A stretch of 64,000 nucleotides of DNA from Colwellia psychrerythraea (GTDB lineage Bacteria > Pseudomonadota > Gammaproteobacteria > Enterobacterales > Alteromonadaceae), in contig NZ_JQED01000029.1 in assembly GCF_000764225.1 (NCBI RefSeq), positions 270,418 to 334,417 on the forward strand, in the 5' to 3' direction. The notes under the pieces were generated by a model, which did not search any database, was not told the DNA's origin, and worked only from the letters and a program-made list of their open reading frames with translations. Positions 9,292 through 18,350 of this stretch are shown piece after piece. Positions within the stretch are counted from its first letter, which is position 1. The number at the start of each line of letters is the position of its first letter. The translations under genes and the position numbers were made by a program.

Positions 9292-10512
9292 TTAATTAAG
9301 CTTTGGCTGATTAAATGTAATAGGCAACCTAATACCACGCGTGGCGACATAAGCGATAACAACACAAATCCCCCCCATAGTAACTAGGGTAAAGGGATAT
9401 CCCATATATTCGGTAAACACACCAAATAACAAACCACCTAATGCGCCACCACCAATATTAATGGCGCCCCATAAACTCATCACCCTACCTCGAAACGCAC
9501 TTGTCACAGAAACTTGAATCAATGATTGAGTCGTTACACCACAGACAGTGGCACAAAAGCTTAGTGCGCCAATAATAACTAAACCTAACTCAAAACTACT
9601 GATATAACTAAATATGACTAGCAAAATACCGGAGACAATCGCTGCAATTTGCATTGCTGTTATTAAGTAGGCAGCACTAAAAAATGACAACAAAAAACCC
9701 GCTATAATAGCACCAACTCCCGCCGCCGAATTCATCCAAGCTAACGCTTCAACTCCTCGAGAGTAGAGTATATCTACCGCGGCGGGTAAGATTTCTAACA
9801 AGCCCCTACCGAATACAGCGGAAACAGCAATCAAGAGTAACAAGCGTAGAATGAGATCTGAACTCAAGGCATAATTGAGCCCAGCTTTTACATCCATAAA
9901 AAACGTAAATTGCTTCGAGCCCGCGCTACGCTGAAAGTTATCAAGTTTTAACAAGAGCAATACGAGGGTTAATGGCAAGTAGCTAGCTGCAACGACGGCT
10001 AACGCCATATCATTACCCTGATATTTAATAAGATAACCCGCCATTACAGGGCCAATAAAGCGAGAAGTATTGTACAAAATAGCATTAATAGCCACTGCCT
10101 TAGGCATATTCAGCTCACTGACTAATTCTGGCACCAAAGACAGTCTTATCGACTGGTAGGCACTATTAGCCACACCTATTGCAAAAGAAAAGAACAGTAA
10201 CATCTTCTCATCAGCTAATTGCTGCCAAACCAATAAGGACAGCAATAGTGATAACAGACCCAGTACTATGCTGGTTATCACTGCCGCCTGTCGACGATCA
10301 ATGCGATCAACCATCACGCCAAATAAAGGACTTAACACGATTGACGGGAAGAACATTAAAAAAGCCAGCAAACCCAACCAGCTTTCAGAATGGGTTTGAT
10401 CCCACATCATCCAGCCCAGTGTCATACGCTGAATCCAAAGACCTTGCGTAGAAAAGAGGCTGCCACACAAATAGGTTAGATAATTACGTTCAGTAAAGAT
10501 AGAGCGCTGCAC
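9292..10512 (-). CDS. MFS transporter, EntS-like (MFS_3) exporter family
   Basis: A 406-residue major facilitator superfamily protein with about twelve hydrophobic segments. The N-terminus has LGWMMWDQTHSESWLGLLAF and the loop 2-3 motif FGVMVDRIDRRQAAVIT typical of the EntS-like MFS_3 group, whose members export enterobactin or other small molecules. The C-terminal half carries SVTSAFRGRVMSLWGAINIG, also shared in that group. The substrate cannot be assigned, as no siderophore synthesis gene is nearby. The start is GTG at 10512 with GAGG about 12 bases upstream. It converges with the diguanylate cyclase gene and appears monocistronic. Confidence 0.88.
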   Translation of the reverse strand: MQRSIFTERNYLTYLCGSLFSTQGLWIQRMTLGWMMWDQTHSESWLGLLAFLMFFPSIVLSPLFGVMVDRIDRRQAAVITSIVLGLLSLLLSLLVWQQLADEKMLLFFSFAIGVANSAYQSIRLSLVPELVSELNMPKAVAINAILYNTSRFIGPVMAGYLIKYQGNDMALAVVAASYLPLTLVLLLLKLDNFQRSAGSKQFTFFMDVKAGLNYALSSDLILRLLLLIAVSAVFGRGLLEILPAAVDILYSRGVEALAWMNSAAGVGAIIAGFLLSFFSAAYLITAMQIAAIVSGILLVIFSYISSFELGLVIIGALSFCATVCGVTTQSLIQVSVTSAFRGRVMSLWGAINIGGGALGGLLFGVFTEYMGYPFTLVTMGGICVVIAYVATRGIRLPITFNQPKLN

Positions 10513-10783
10513 TGTCTGTCAATATCCTCAGAAAATCTGGCATCATACAGTAAAATATACTCGGTACTATTAAATTAATCGTAGTAAACATGCTTAAGAT
10601 CAGCTGTACACGGCAACCAGCATGAACAGATGGCAACTTCAACAAATAAACTTATCAAACTATAAAAACTACTCATAACAAAGTATTACAGCAACGATTT
10701 ATACTGTCATTAAGTAGCACTTAACCGTCAACTTACCACCTTATTTATCAGTCTACTCCTATAAAATAAAAGGCAGCTAAATC

Positions 10784-11242
10784 ATGTCAGAACACATCAA
10801 TATCATAACTCAACAAATTGAGAGTAAATTTAATGATATAGAAAACAACATTTTTTCTGGGACTATATTCTCTCAATGGCGAGGATCATTTGAAGTAAAA
10901 AAAGTGTACTTGAAAAAAGAAAATGCCGACATAAAGTGTGATCTCGATATTCGCTTAAAAAACTGGCCTGAAGGGATCTTTGTCAAAGTTTATAAACATA
11001 AAGCATTAGCCGTTCTGCCTTATGTTAAGGATCAACAAGTGTGCGAAGAGTACTTATCTACCGAAGCAACACCATGTAAATTTTGGAAAGATGCTTTCTA
11101 CTTTTCCAACATGACTGACTTAGACCAAGATCGTTATGTGTTATTAGAAGGTAATAATATGTCAGATGAGGACACTGACATCTGCTTGAGTAAGCTAAAA
11201 ACGCATATTGAAGAGATTAATACCATTTTAGCGAATCGTTAA
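10784..11242 (+). CDS. Hypothetical protein, 152 residues
   Basis: Not recognised. The protein is soluble, acidic and without signal peptide or membrane segment. The N-terminal part (HINIITQQIESKFNDIENNI) looks helical, and the C-terminal part (DTDICLSKLKTHIEEINTIL) could form a coiled coil. The centre alternates charged and hydrophobic residues, as in a beta-sheet domain (DIKCDLDIRLKNWPEGIFVK). It has four cysteines without a metal-type spacing. A start ATG at 10784 follows a purine-rich stretch (AAAGGCAG), a reasonable ribosome site. It lies between a divergent MFS gene and a plus-strand transglycosylase gene about 200 bp downstream. Codon use matches neighbours, so it is probably real. Confidence 0.6.
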   Translation: MSEHINIITQQIESKFNDIENNIFSGTIFSQWRGSFEVKKVYLKKENADIKCDLDIRLKNWPEGIFVKVYKHKALAVLPYVKDQQVCEEYLSTEATPCKFWKDAFYFSNMTDLDQDRYVLLEGNNMSDEDTDICLSKLKTHIEEINTILANR

Positions 11243-11279
11243 TTCAATGCTTAGCGCGCTACCACAGAAATAAAATTAC

Positions 11280-11300
11280 CGGGGGAGATCCAATCCCCCT
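11280..11300. terminator. GC-rich hairpin after the 10.8-kb gene
   Basis: GGGGGA (11281-11286) and TCCCCC (11294-11299) form a six-pair stem with a seven-base loop, about 40 bp after a stop codon. There is no T-run, so this is a possible, not certain, transcript end. Confidence 0.35.
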
Positions 11301-11439
11301 GTTCAACGCCTTCACTGTTAATCCATTCCTAAATCATGGCAAGAGTGTTATTTTACAGAAAACAATGAATAATGATTGTTATCAAGGTAAAATTTAGCGA
11401 AGCTATTTACAGCGTTAACTTTGCTAAGGAATGCCATTC

Positions 11440-12714
11440 ATGCTCCCGTCCAACTCTATTATCAAACAAACTCTTAGTTTTTTTCATACTCTTACGCTGG
11501 TCATGCTTTGTGTCCTCTTCCCTATTATTGCTCAGGCAACAATTGCCGATGAAAATTTTAGCCAGTGCAAAATCAATTTAGTTAAACGTGCTGAAGCTGC
11601 AGGATTCTCACCTTATATCACCCAAACCGTGATTAATGATATTTCTCCGATTAAACGTGTGATTACGTTAGATAAAAAGCAGCCTGAATTCACCCAAACT
11701 TTTCAGCAATATATTAAAGCGAGAGTGACGGATTATCATGTACGCGTAGGTAAAGAAAAACTAAGACAAAATAAAAAATTGTTCGATACCTTAGAAAAAA
11801 AATATGGCGTGCCGCGTCAATATCTTGTGTCTTTTTGGGGCTTAGAAACCGTTTTTGGCAAACATAAAGGTAAAATGTCGGTATTAAATTCTTTAGCCAC
11901 ATTGGCCTGTGATGAACGTCGTAGTGAGTTTTTTACCTTAGAATTGTTAAACTTGTTCACTTTACTCGAAACGAAGCAAGTTTCTGTCGAGCAGCTACGA
12001 GGTTCATGGGCCGGCGCTATGGGACATATGCAGTTTATGCCGACTGCGTTCTTAAAATATGCCGTTGATGGTAATAATGATGGCAAAGTAGATATTTGGA
12101 AAAGCGAAGTGGATGCCTTAACCACCGCGGCCAACTACTTAAATCAAATTGGATGGCAATCTAAAGAGCGCTGGGGTAGAGAAGTTAAATTACCAGAAAG
12201 CTTTGCCTTTGATAAAGTGGCTTTTGATCAATACTATCCGCTTAACTACTTTAAAGAGTTAGGCATTAAAAAAACAAATAACCAATCCTTATCTACTTAT
12301 GACATTGAAGCAGAGCTTTATCTTCCATCAGGTTATCAAGGACCAGCATTTTTACTCTACCCTAATTTTAACGTCATAATGACGTGGAATCTTTCGAAAA
12401 GTTATGCACTTTCAGTCGGCATACTGGCCAATAAATTAATTGGCGCTAAAGGCATGAATTTTTCACGCAACAACCGAGCTACCGTAAAATCTTATAGTGC
12501 TACCCAAATGAAAAATCTACAAGGCCAACTCAATTCATTAGGCTTTGATACTGGTAAACCTGATGGTATCTGGGGACCTAAGAGTAGACAAGCCATTCGC
12601 TCATTTCAACTGCATCATCAACTTATTGCGGATGGATATCCAAATAAAGAAGTATTTGAAACAATGAAGTCAGTGGTGCATTTACACTCTGCATCAACCA
12701 AGAGTGTTAATTAA
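11440..12714 (+). CDS. Lytic murein transglycosylase, MltB type, with PG-binding domain
   Basis: Cleaves the MurNAc-GlcNAc bond of peptidoglycan, forming 1,6-anhydro ends. The 424-residue protein has a hydrophobic N-terminal signal (TLTLVMLCVLFPIIAQA), then the SLT_2 domain at about residues 35-330. The catalytic Glu136 is in SFWGLETVFGKH and the MltB-type block RGSWAGAMGHMQFMPTAFL follows. A C-terminal PG_binding_1 domain (LQGQLNSLGFDTGKPDGIWG) begins near residue 355. No lipobox Cys follows the signal, so it is probably a soluble periplasmic form. The ATG at 11440 has AAGGA nine bases upstream; the ATG at 11431 directly abuts that site. Monocistronic as far as can be seen. Confidence 0.93.
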   Translation: MLPSNSIIKQTLSFFHTLTLVMLCVLFPIIAQATIADENFSQCKINLVKRAEAAGFSPYITQTVINDISPIKRVITLDKKQPEFTQTFQQYIKARVTDYHVRVGKEKLRQNKKLFDTLEKKYGVPRQYLVSFWGLETVFGKHKGKMSVLNSLATLACDERRSEFFTLELLNLFTLLETKQVSVEQLRGSWAGAMGHMQFMPTAFLKYAVDGNNDGKVDIWKSEVDALTTAANYLNQIGWQSKERWGREVKLPESFAFDKVAFDQYYPLNYFKELGIKKTNNQSLSTYDIEAELYLPSGYQGPAFLLYPNFNVIMTWNLSKSYALSVGILANKLIGAKGMNFSRNNRATVKSYSATQMKNLQGQLNSLGFDTGKPDGIWGPKSRQAIRSFQLHHQLIADGYPNKEVFETMKSVVHLHSASTKSVN

Positions 12715-12857
12715 TACCCAAACGATGCACTATCATTCTGTTTACTATCTTAACAACAGAAAATTATATTTTATCGCACTTTACTAGGTACATTTTTTTG
12801 CATAAAAACCCATAAAATAGTAATATTTATTTACTTCTGTATTATAAATAATTCTTT

Positions 12858-14117
12858 ATGCCTGTTAATTTACCTGAAATAGTTCCTTCTTCACTTACGC
12901 CAATCCAAGGTATTCGCCTTGGTTGGGCTGAATCAAACATTAAAACGGAAAACCGTAAAGATTTACTCGTTATTGAAATCTGTGATGGCAGTGCCGTCTC
13001 TGGTGTTTTTACCCAGAATCGATTTTGCGCTGCACCAGTAACCTTGTGTAAACAACATTTAACGGCAGTGAAAAATAACACTATTTCGGGCATAAAGGCA
13101 TTAGTCGTTAATACGGGCAACGCCAACGCAGGAACAGGCGAGCAAGGTATGTTAGATGCGCTAACCACCTGTCAACATTTAGCTGAAATTATGGCTATTC
13201 CAGTCGAGTCGATATTACCTTTTTCAACAGGCGTCATTCTAGAACACCTGCCTATGGATAAGCTCTTAGCAGGTTTGCCTTTAGCGGTGAAGAATTTAAC
13301 CACAGATAACTGGACCGATGCTGCTTCAGCAATTATGACCACTGATATTGCGCCTAAAGCGTATGCTACTCAAGTAAAGGTGGGTGATGACAAGATACAT
13401 ATCACCGGAATATCTAAAGGTGCTGGCATGATCCATCCTAACATGGCGACTATGTTAGGTTATGTCGCCACCGATGCGCATATAACGCAATCGTTATTAG
13501 ACAGTATGACAAAAGAAATTGCAGACTTATCATTTAACTGTATTTCTGTTGATGGCGACACCTCTACAAATGACTCCTTTATTGTTATTGCTACGGGAAA
13601 AAGTGACGCGCCTGCTATCACAAGCGCTAACGATAAAGGTTACCAAGAAGTCTTTAACGCTTTACTTGAAACCTCTCAATACTTAGCTAAGGCCATCGTT
13701 CGTGACGGCGAAGGCGCGACTAAGTTTATCACGGTCACAGTGAAAGGAGCATTATCTGTTGAGGAAGCAAAAACTATTGGTTTTTCTATCGGTAAAAGTC
13801 CCTTAGTAAAAACGGCAATGTTTGCTTCTGATCCTAATTTAGGCCGTGTGCTTGCTGCTATTGGTTATGCTTCTCGCGAGTGTGAGTCGTTAGCTAATTT
13901 AGATACTAATCAATTAGAGCTCTACTTTGGTGATTTGTTAGTGGCTGAAAAAGGCGGACGTGCCGCAAGTTATAAAGAAGATGACGGGCAAACGATAATG
14001 AACGAAGCAGAAATAGATATGACAGTGCAACTTCATCGTGGCAACAAAGAGTCAACGATTTGGACCTGTGATTTTAGCTATGATTACGTCAAAATCAATG
14101 CCGAGTACAGAACTTAA
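12858..14117 (+). CDS. argJ: Glutamate N-acetyltransferase / amino-acid acetyltransferase ArgJ
   Basis: ArgJ transfers the acetyl group of N-acetylornithine to glutamate, closing the cyclic arginine pathway; some forms also use acetyl-CoA. The 419-residue frame spans the full family. The self-cleavage site is clear in AGMIHPNMATMLGYV, with Thr198 as the nucleophile that becomes the N-terminus of the beta chain. Other hallmarks are TGNANAGTG and LGRVLAAIGY near the C-terminus. Whether it is mono- or bifunctional cannot be read from the sequence. No other arg gene is adjacent. An AT-rich segment just upstream (12838-12851) loosely resembles an ARG box but is weak evidence in this background. 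Confidence 0.95.
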   Translation: MPVNLPEIVPSSLTPIQGIRLGWAESNIKTENRKDLLVIEICDGSAVSGVFTQNRFCAAPVTLCKQHLTAVKNNTISGIKALVVNTGNANAGTGEQGMLDALTTCQHLAEIMAIPVESILPFSTGVILEHLPMDKLLAGLPLAVKNLTTDNWTDAASAIMTTDIAPKAYATQVKVGDDKIHITGISKGAGMIHPNMATMLGYVATDAHITQSLLDSMTKEIADLSFNCISVDGDTSTNDSFIVIATGKSDAPAITSANDKGYQEVFNALLETSQYLAKAIVRDGEGATKFITVTVKGALSVEEAKTIGFSIGKSPLVKTAMFASDPNLGRVLAAIGYASRECESLANLDTNQLELYFGDLLVAEKGGRAASYKEDDGQTIMNEAEIDMTVQLHRGNKESTIWTCDFSYDYVKINAEYRT

Positions 14118-14465
14118 CTAAAGTTATAGCTTGGCTATAAATCAACCTTTACTCTAACTGTTCAACGGTTAATATTGACAACTAACTGTTGAACGTCGAC
14201 ATGCTTTTCATGCCTTCGGGGAAAGATATTTCGGCATTCTCTTCTTTCGCCTGTATAAATATTCTCTTCGATATTACCGATGCATACCTGTTGCGAGTTC
14301 AGACTAGCGGAGGCTCTTGCAATTTTCTTCCTGCTTCATCATGTTGCCTTAACTCAAAAAAGGTTTAATACCTGTGGTAAAAATTCCCCCCTTCTTTAGC
14401 TTTGAGATCTAATTCCAGATGAAATATACTTACTTATCTCAGTATTTCCTAAGTATGAAGTTATC
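14118..14465. other. Intergenic region with an imperfect inverted repeat
   Basis: About 350 bp without a gene. GTTCAACGGTT near 14160 and AACTGTTGAAC near 14184 are inverted copies with one mismatch, shortly after argJ; they lack a T-run. The rest shows nothing recognisable. Confidence 0.45.
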
Positions 14466-15170
14466 GTGTCTATTCAAACAAAAGCTAAACGCCCCAATAA
14501 TACCCTGTTAGAGATTATTTTTAATATTGCTGTTCCGTCGATTATTTTAATGAAATTATCAGGAGATCAATATTTAGGCTCTATGTATGCCCTAGTTTTG
14601 GCACTCTTTTTCCCTATCAGTTACGGTTTGTATGACTTTATTAAAAACAAGTCAATGAACTTTATTTCACTACTCGGTTTTTTAAGTACTTTTCTTACTG
14701 GTGGCATCGGTTTATTTGAGTTGGACGTTGAATGGTTAGCCATTAAGGAAGCGGCAATCCCTTCTGCCATAGGGCTAGTGGTACTAATATCTGGCTTTTG
14801 GGGCAAACCTTTAATTGCCAAATTATTGTTAAACCCTCTTATTTTTAATTTAGACCTCATCTATGAGTCACTTGCGAATAACAACAAAACGGATAAATTC
14901 AAAGCTAAAATTCAACGGGCAAATCATCTATTAGCAGCAACATTCGTTTTTTCTGCAACTATGAATTACCTTCTAGCTAAATGGATAGTCGTTAGCCCTG
15001 CTGGTACTTCGCAGTTTAATGAGCAACTTGGCGAAATGACGCTATTAAGTTATCCTGTCATTGCCATTCCTTCAACAATCATGTTAATTGCCATCATGTT
15101 TTATGTGGTGAGAAGTGTGATGAAATTAACAAATTTAAAATTAGAGCAAATATTAAACGCTGATAAGTAG
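14466..15170 (+). CDS. VC0807-family integral membrane protein
   Basis: A 234-residue protein with about six hydrophobic segments and short loops. It resembles the uncharacterised VC0807 family, distantly like septation protein A: conserved-looking stretches are LSGDQYLGSMYALVLALFFP, FLTGGIGLFELDVEWLAIKE and AIPSAIGLVVLISGFWGKP. Function is unknown; the charged KEA within a membrane helix may suggest transport or a structural role. The start is GTG at 14466 with a weak upstream purine run; an ATG at 14456 is out of frame. The stop is 51 bp before a plus-strand hydrolase gene, so the two may be cotranscribed. Confidence 0.75.
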   Translation: MSIQTKAKRPNNTLLEIIFNIAVPSIILMKLSGDQYLGSMYALVLALFFPISYGLYDFIKNKSMNFISLLGFLSTFLTGGIGLFELDVEWLAIKEAAIPSAIGLVVLISGFWGKPLIAKLLLNPLIFNLDLIYESLANNNKTDKFKAKIQRANHLLAATFVFSATMNYLLAKWIVVSPAGTSQFNEQLGEMTLLSYPVIAIPSTIMLIAIMFYVVRSVMKLTNLKLEQILNADK

Positions 15171-15221
15171 AGTCCCCTACCTAGCAAAATATTAATGGCT
15201 TTAATTAGATAACTTTGCTAA

Positions 15222-16409
15222 ATGATGAGGTACAATTGTCACTCATCATTTAGGCGAGTTAACATCATCAGCTACCACAATAAAAAAGATATAGATCAAG
15301 CCCCTTCTTCTGCCCCACTTCATGTGTCGATAGCAAATACAACACTAAAAATTGCCACCTTTAACTTGTTTAATTACCTTGAACCGCCTAATGCTTTTTA
15401 TGAGTTTGAGCGCATTTATAGTGCCGAACAATGGGCAAAAAAACAAAAGTGGGTGACTAAATATTTACATGAATTTCAGCCTGATATAATTGGATTTCAA
15501 GAAGTTTTCAGTGCTGATTCATTAAAAGAATTAGTGGCTGGGCAGGGGTATGCCTATTTTGCAGTAATTGATCAGCCCGATGTCATTGATGACTTTATTT
15601 ATCGTAGCCCTGTGGTGGCCATTGCCTCTCGCTATCCTATTGTAGAGGTGGCAGCAGTAAAAACAAATACTGAACTTGCGCAAGCACTCGGCTTAGCCAA
15701 TAACTTTTCTTACAGCCGAAAAGTTATCAGAGCAACAGTCGAACTCCCTCATATGGGCAAATGTGATTGTTATGTGGTGCACTTTAAGTCTAAGCGTCCG
15801 ATGATTGAAATAGATGAGACAAATAAAAATTGGTCACCAGAAAAAAACATTATTGAAAGCCTAAAAGCAAACGTAGCTGGTGGTTGGGGCTCAACGATAC
15901 AACGTGGCAGTGAATCAACATTATTAATGATTGATATGATTGAGCGACGCGAAACGACGGGCAATCCTATGGTATTAATGGGCGACTTTAATAATACCCT
16001 ATCAGATGGTGTTTTGAGTCATTTACTGACCAATACCCTGCGTTTTGTTTCAGGCATTGATCGCGATGCATATCTTGCTAAATATTGTTTAAATGACGCG
16101 TGGGATTTATTTCAAACAGCAGTTAATAATGAAAAAAGTGAGGTGAGCGAAGTTGATCTTGAGATTAAAAACCTAAGTAGCCGAGAAGAACAAATAGTGC
16201 GTACGCCAACACATTATTTTGGCTCAAGTAGCTCGGTACTGGATTACATTTTATTATCCTGTGAATTTGATGCCAGTTACCATGACAGTCTTTATCAAGT
16301 CAGTGCATACCACACCTACGATCGCCACTTAATTAATCCTATTTTTGACCGTGATGGTGAAAGCACCGATCATGGTATTGTTTTAGTGACTTTAACGTTA
16401 AGATCTTAA
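15222..16409 (+). CDS. Endonuclease/exonuclease/phosphatase (EEP) family hydrolase
   Basis: Metal-dependent phosphodiesterase fold shared by nucleases, phosphatases and sphingomyelinases. Motifs appear in order: LKIATFNLFNYLEPP near residue 43, QPDIIGFQEVFS (catalytic Glu) near 90, VMGDFNNTLSDG (Asp, Asn) near 253, and STDHGIVLVTL (Asp-His) at the C-terminus. No signal peptide is evident, so it is likely cytosolic. The first 35-40 residues precede the domain and the true start may lie later; no convincing ribosome site supports 15222. The substrate cannot be decided between nucleic acid and phosphoester. It converges with the sugar dehydrogenase gene, with only four bases between stops. Confidence 0.8.
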   Translation: MMRYNCHSSFRRVNIISYHNKKDIDQAPSSAPLHVSIANTTLKIATFNLFNYLEPPNAFYEFERIYSAEQWAKKQKWVTKYLHEFQPDIIGFQEVFSADSLKELVAGQGYAYFAVIDQPDVIDDFIYRSPVVAIASRYPIVEVAAVKTNTELAQALGLANNFSYSRKVIRATVELPHMGKCDCYVVHFKSKRPMIEIDETNKNWSPEKNIIESLKANVAGGWGSTIQRGSESTLLMIDMIERRETTGNPMVLMGDFNNTLSDGVLSHLLTNTLRFVSGIDRDAYLAKYCLNDAWDLFQTAVNNEKSEVSEVDLEIKNLSSREEQIVRTPTHYFGSSSSVLDYILLSCEFDASYHDSLYQVSAYHTYDRHLINPIFDRDGESTDHGIVLVTLTLRS

Positions 16410-16413
16410 CTTG

Positions 16414-17658
16414 TTAAAGTGACTTGTCAGGGATTAACTTAAAAATTCCCTTACCATCTACCGCAACATATACATAACCATCAGGCCCTTGCTTAATATT
16501 TCGTACTCGTGTCAATTCATCTTTAATGACTTCGGCCTTAACCACCTTATTGCCTTCTAAAGTAACCATAACAACCTGACCAAACTTTAATGAACCTATC
16601 ACTATATTACCTTGCCACTCTGGATATTTTTCACTAGTTATAAAGGCCATGCCAGAAGGTGCAATGGAAGGATCCCAATACCATAACGGCTGTTCCATGC
16701 CTTTCTTTTGAGTTAATTCGGTAATTTCAGTACCAGAGTAATTAATACCATAACTAATGACTGGCCAACCATAGTTTTTACCTTTGCCGATTAGATTAAT
16801 TTCATCACCACCACGGGGACCATGTTCATGGGTCCAAATATCGCCAGTTATTGGGTGTTTAACCATGCCCTGTGGATTACGATGTCCATATGAATAGATA
16901 GCTTTTTTAGCTTCATCATTATTAACAAAGGGGTTGTCATCAGGTATACCGCCATCATCGCGCACTCGATAAATCTTGCCTGCATCACGTGTTATATTTT
17001 GAGGGTTTTTATCTCTTTGACCTCGATCGCCAATCGAAAAATATAAATCCCCTTCGTTATCAAAAACTAATCGACTACCAAAGTGGTTGCCTTTATTACC
17101 ATAAGCCTGTGCGACATAAATATCTTCTTGCTCGGTCAGCGCTTTACCTTGGAGTTTTGCTCGCATTATCGCCGTGCTTTTATTGCCATGATGATCAGGC
17201 TTGGCATAAGAAAAATATATCCAGCCATTGCTGGCATAGTCTGGATGTACCACTATATCTAGTAGGCCACCTTGACGCCCAACCGCTATCTCTGGCAGAC
17301 CAGAAATGGTTTCAGCAATAACTTTCCCTTTTTTGAGTCTCTTTAACTCACCGTCTCGCAACGTAATTAATAGATCTCCATTTGGTAACCAAACCATTCC
17401 CCAAGGTATACCGGTATCAGCAAGATGTAATTGAGCGGTGATATTTCGCTCAGATTTACTCAGGCTAGTCGGCGCAATATCAACGCTATTTGCACAAAAA
17501 GGCACAAGAGCACAACTGGTGGTTATCAGTGAAATTTTTCGGACAAACTTAATATTGCCCTTTATTTTGCTCTTTATATTACGTAATAGTGACATGCTGG
17601 TTTTACCAATAGGACGAATTAATATGAAGGGATATTTCATCATAATCAATTTAGCCAT
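16414..17658 (-). CDS. PQQ-dependent aldose/sorbosone-type sugar dehydrogenase, secreted
   Basis: Beta-propeller dehydrogenase of the soluble PQQ sugar dehydrogenase family (E. coli YliI type), oxidising aldoses in the periplasm with PQQ. Family blocks are seen: GIPWGMVWLPNGDLLITLRD, GRQGGLLDIVVHPDY, HFGSRLVFDNEGDLYFSIGD and THEHGPRGGDEINLIGKGKN, followed by NYGWPVISYG. A signal-like hydrophobic stretch (ISLITTSCALVPFCANS) near residues 43-60 suggests the real start is later than 17658, perhaps the ATG at 17595, but no ribosome site decides it. No PQQ synthesis gene is in the window. The stop lies four bases from the converging EEP gene. Confidence 0.88.
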   Translation of the reverse strand: MAKLIMMKYPFILIRPIGKTSMSLLRNIKSKIKGNIKFVRKISLITTSCALVPFCANSVDIAPTSLSKSERNITAQLHLADTGIPWGMVWLPNGDLLITLRDGELKRLKKGKVIAETISGLPEIAVGRQGGLLDIVVHPDYASNGWIYFSYAKPDHHGNKSTAIMRAKLQGKALTEQEDIYVAQAYGNKGNHFGSRLVFDNEGDLYFSIGDRGQRDKNPQNITRDAGKIYRVRDDGGIPDDNPFVNNDEAKKAIYSYGHRNPQGMVKHPITGDIWTHEHGPRGGDEINLIGKGKNYGWPVISYGINYSGTEITELTQKKGMEQPLWYWDPSIAPSGMAFITSEKYPEWQGNIVIGSLKFGQVVMVTLEGNKVVKAEVIKDELTRVRNIKQGPDGYVYVAVDGKGIFKLIPDKSL

Positions 17659-17812
17659 AATTTAAAGCAAAACTTGTTACAAGGAGTGTCAACGGATTAA
17701 CCTGTGCTTTTAATCTGCACAGGTATCTATTGCATTGTTCGTGGACTAAAGTCTTGTTAGCGAATATAGCAGCGAAAGTCCGACAAAAAGCTATTAAATT
17801 AATCTATTACGA

Positions 17813-18304
17813 TTAAATGTGGCAAGCTCCCTTGCTGACAATTGACATCGCATTAGCCAATTTTTCTTGGGCAATAAAGCCACGTTTTTTCATTATCAAA
17901 TCGCCTTGAGCAGTAAAGATTAGTGTTGTTGGCGATGCTTGATAACCACCAACTGCTCTCAAAAACTTGCGATCAGCGATAAATGCGGGAAGATCTTTAT
18001 GGTAATGCTTTAACTCCTTTTTTAACTGTCTAGCATTGCCCTTAGTGCCAACTAAGGCAATATTCACTGAATGTCGACATTGCTTAAAGGCTATTGATAA
18101 TGTCTTTCCTTGTTTTTTACACCAACTGCAATTAGGTTGATAGATCATAACAATCGTTGCTAAATCATTATCTTCTCTACTGTTTTCTACTCCGTGGGCG
18201 TTTAGTGATTTCAGTGAAAACGGTGTCGCTTGCACCTCACTAAACAAAATAACAGTAGCTAATAATAGTGCTATTACTAAGTAAAATTTATTTAAAAAAC
18301 ACAT
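17813..18304 (-). CDS. Secreted thioredoxin-fold protein (CxxC)
   Basis: A 163-residue protein with an N-terminal signal (FYLVIALLLATVILFSEVQA). After it comes a thioredoxin-like core with the redox pair Cys59-Cys62 in YQPNCSWCKKQGK and a cis-Pro candidate in GYQASPTTLIFTAQG. Further cysteines are in FKQCRHS and the C-terminal GACHI. It should act in the periplasm as a thiol-disulfide oxidoreductase or metal carrier. It begins 46 bp after the TonB-dependent receptor stop on the same strand, so the two form a likely operon. The receptor itself has a CxxC in its plug, which suggests that the two act on the same cargo or redox state; this link is inference. Confidence 0.82.
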   Translation of the reverse strand: MCFLNKFYLVIALLLATVILFSEVQATPFSLKSLNAHGVENSREDNDLATIVMIYQPNCSWCKKQGKTLSIAFKQCRHSVNIALVGTKGNARQLKKELKHYHKDLPAFIADRKFLRAVGGYQASPTTLIFTAQGDLIMKKRGFIAQEKLANAMSIVSKGACHI

Positions 18305-18350
18305 ATCAACTAATCACTATCATGCTAGACATGCCAAAAGATAAAGTAAG

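Noticed and set aside
12838..12851. ARG-box-like sequence upstream of argJ
   Set aside because: It matches the consensus at 11 of 14 positions, but the consensus is AT-rich and so is the region. Without a score against background this is not enough.
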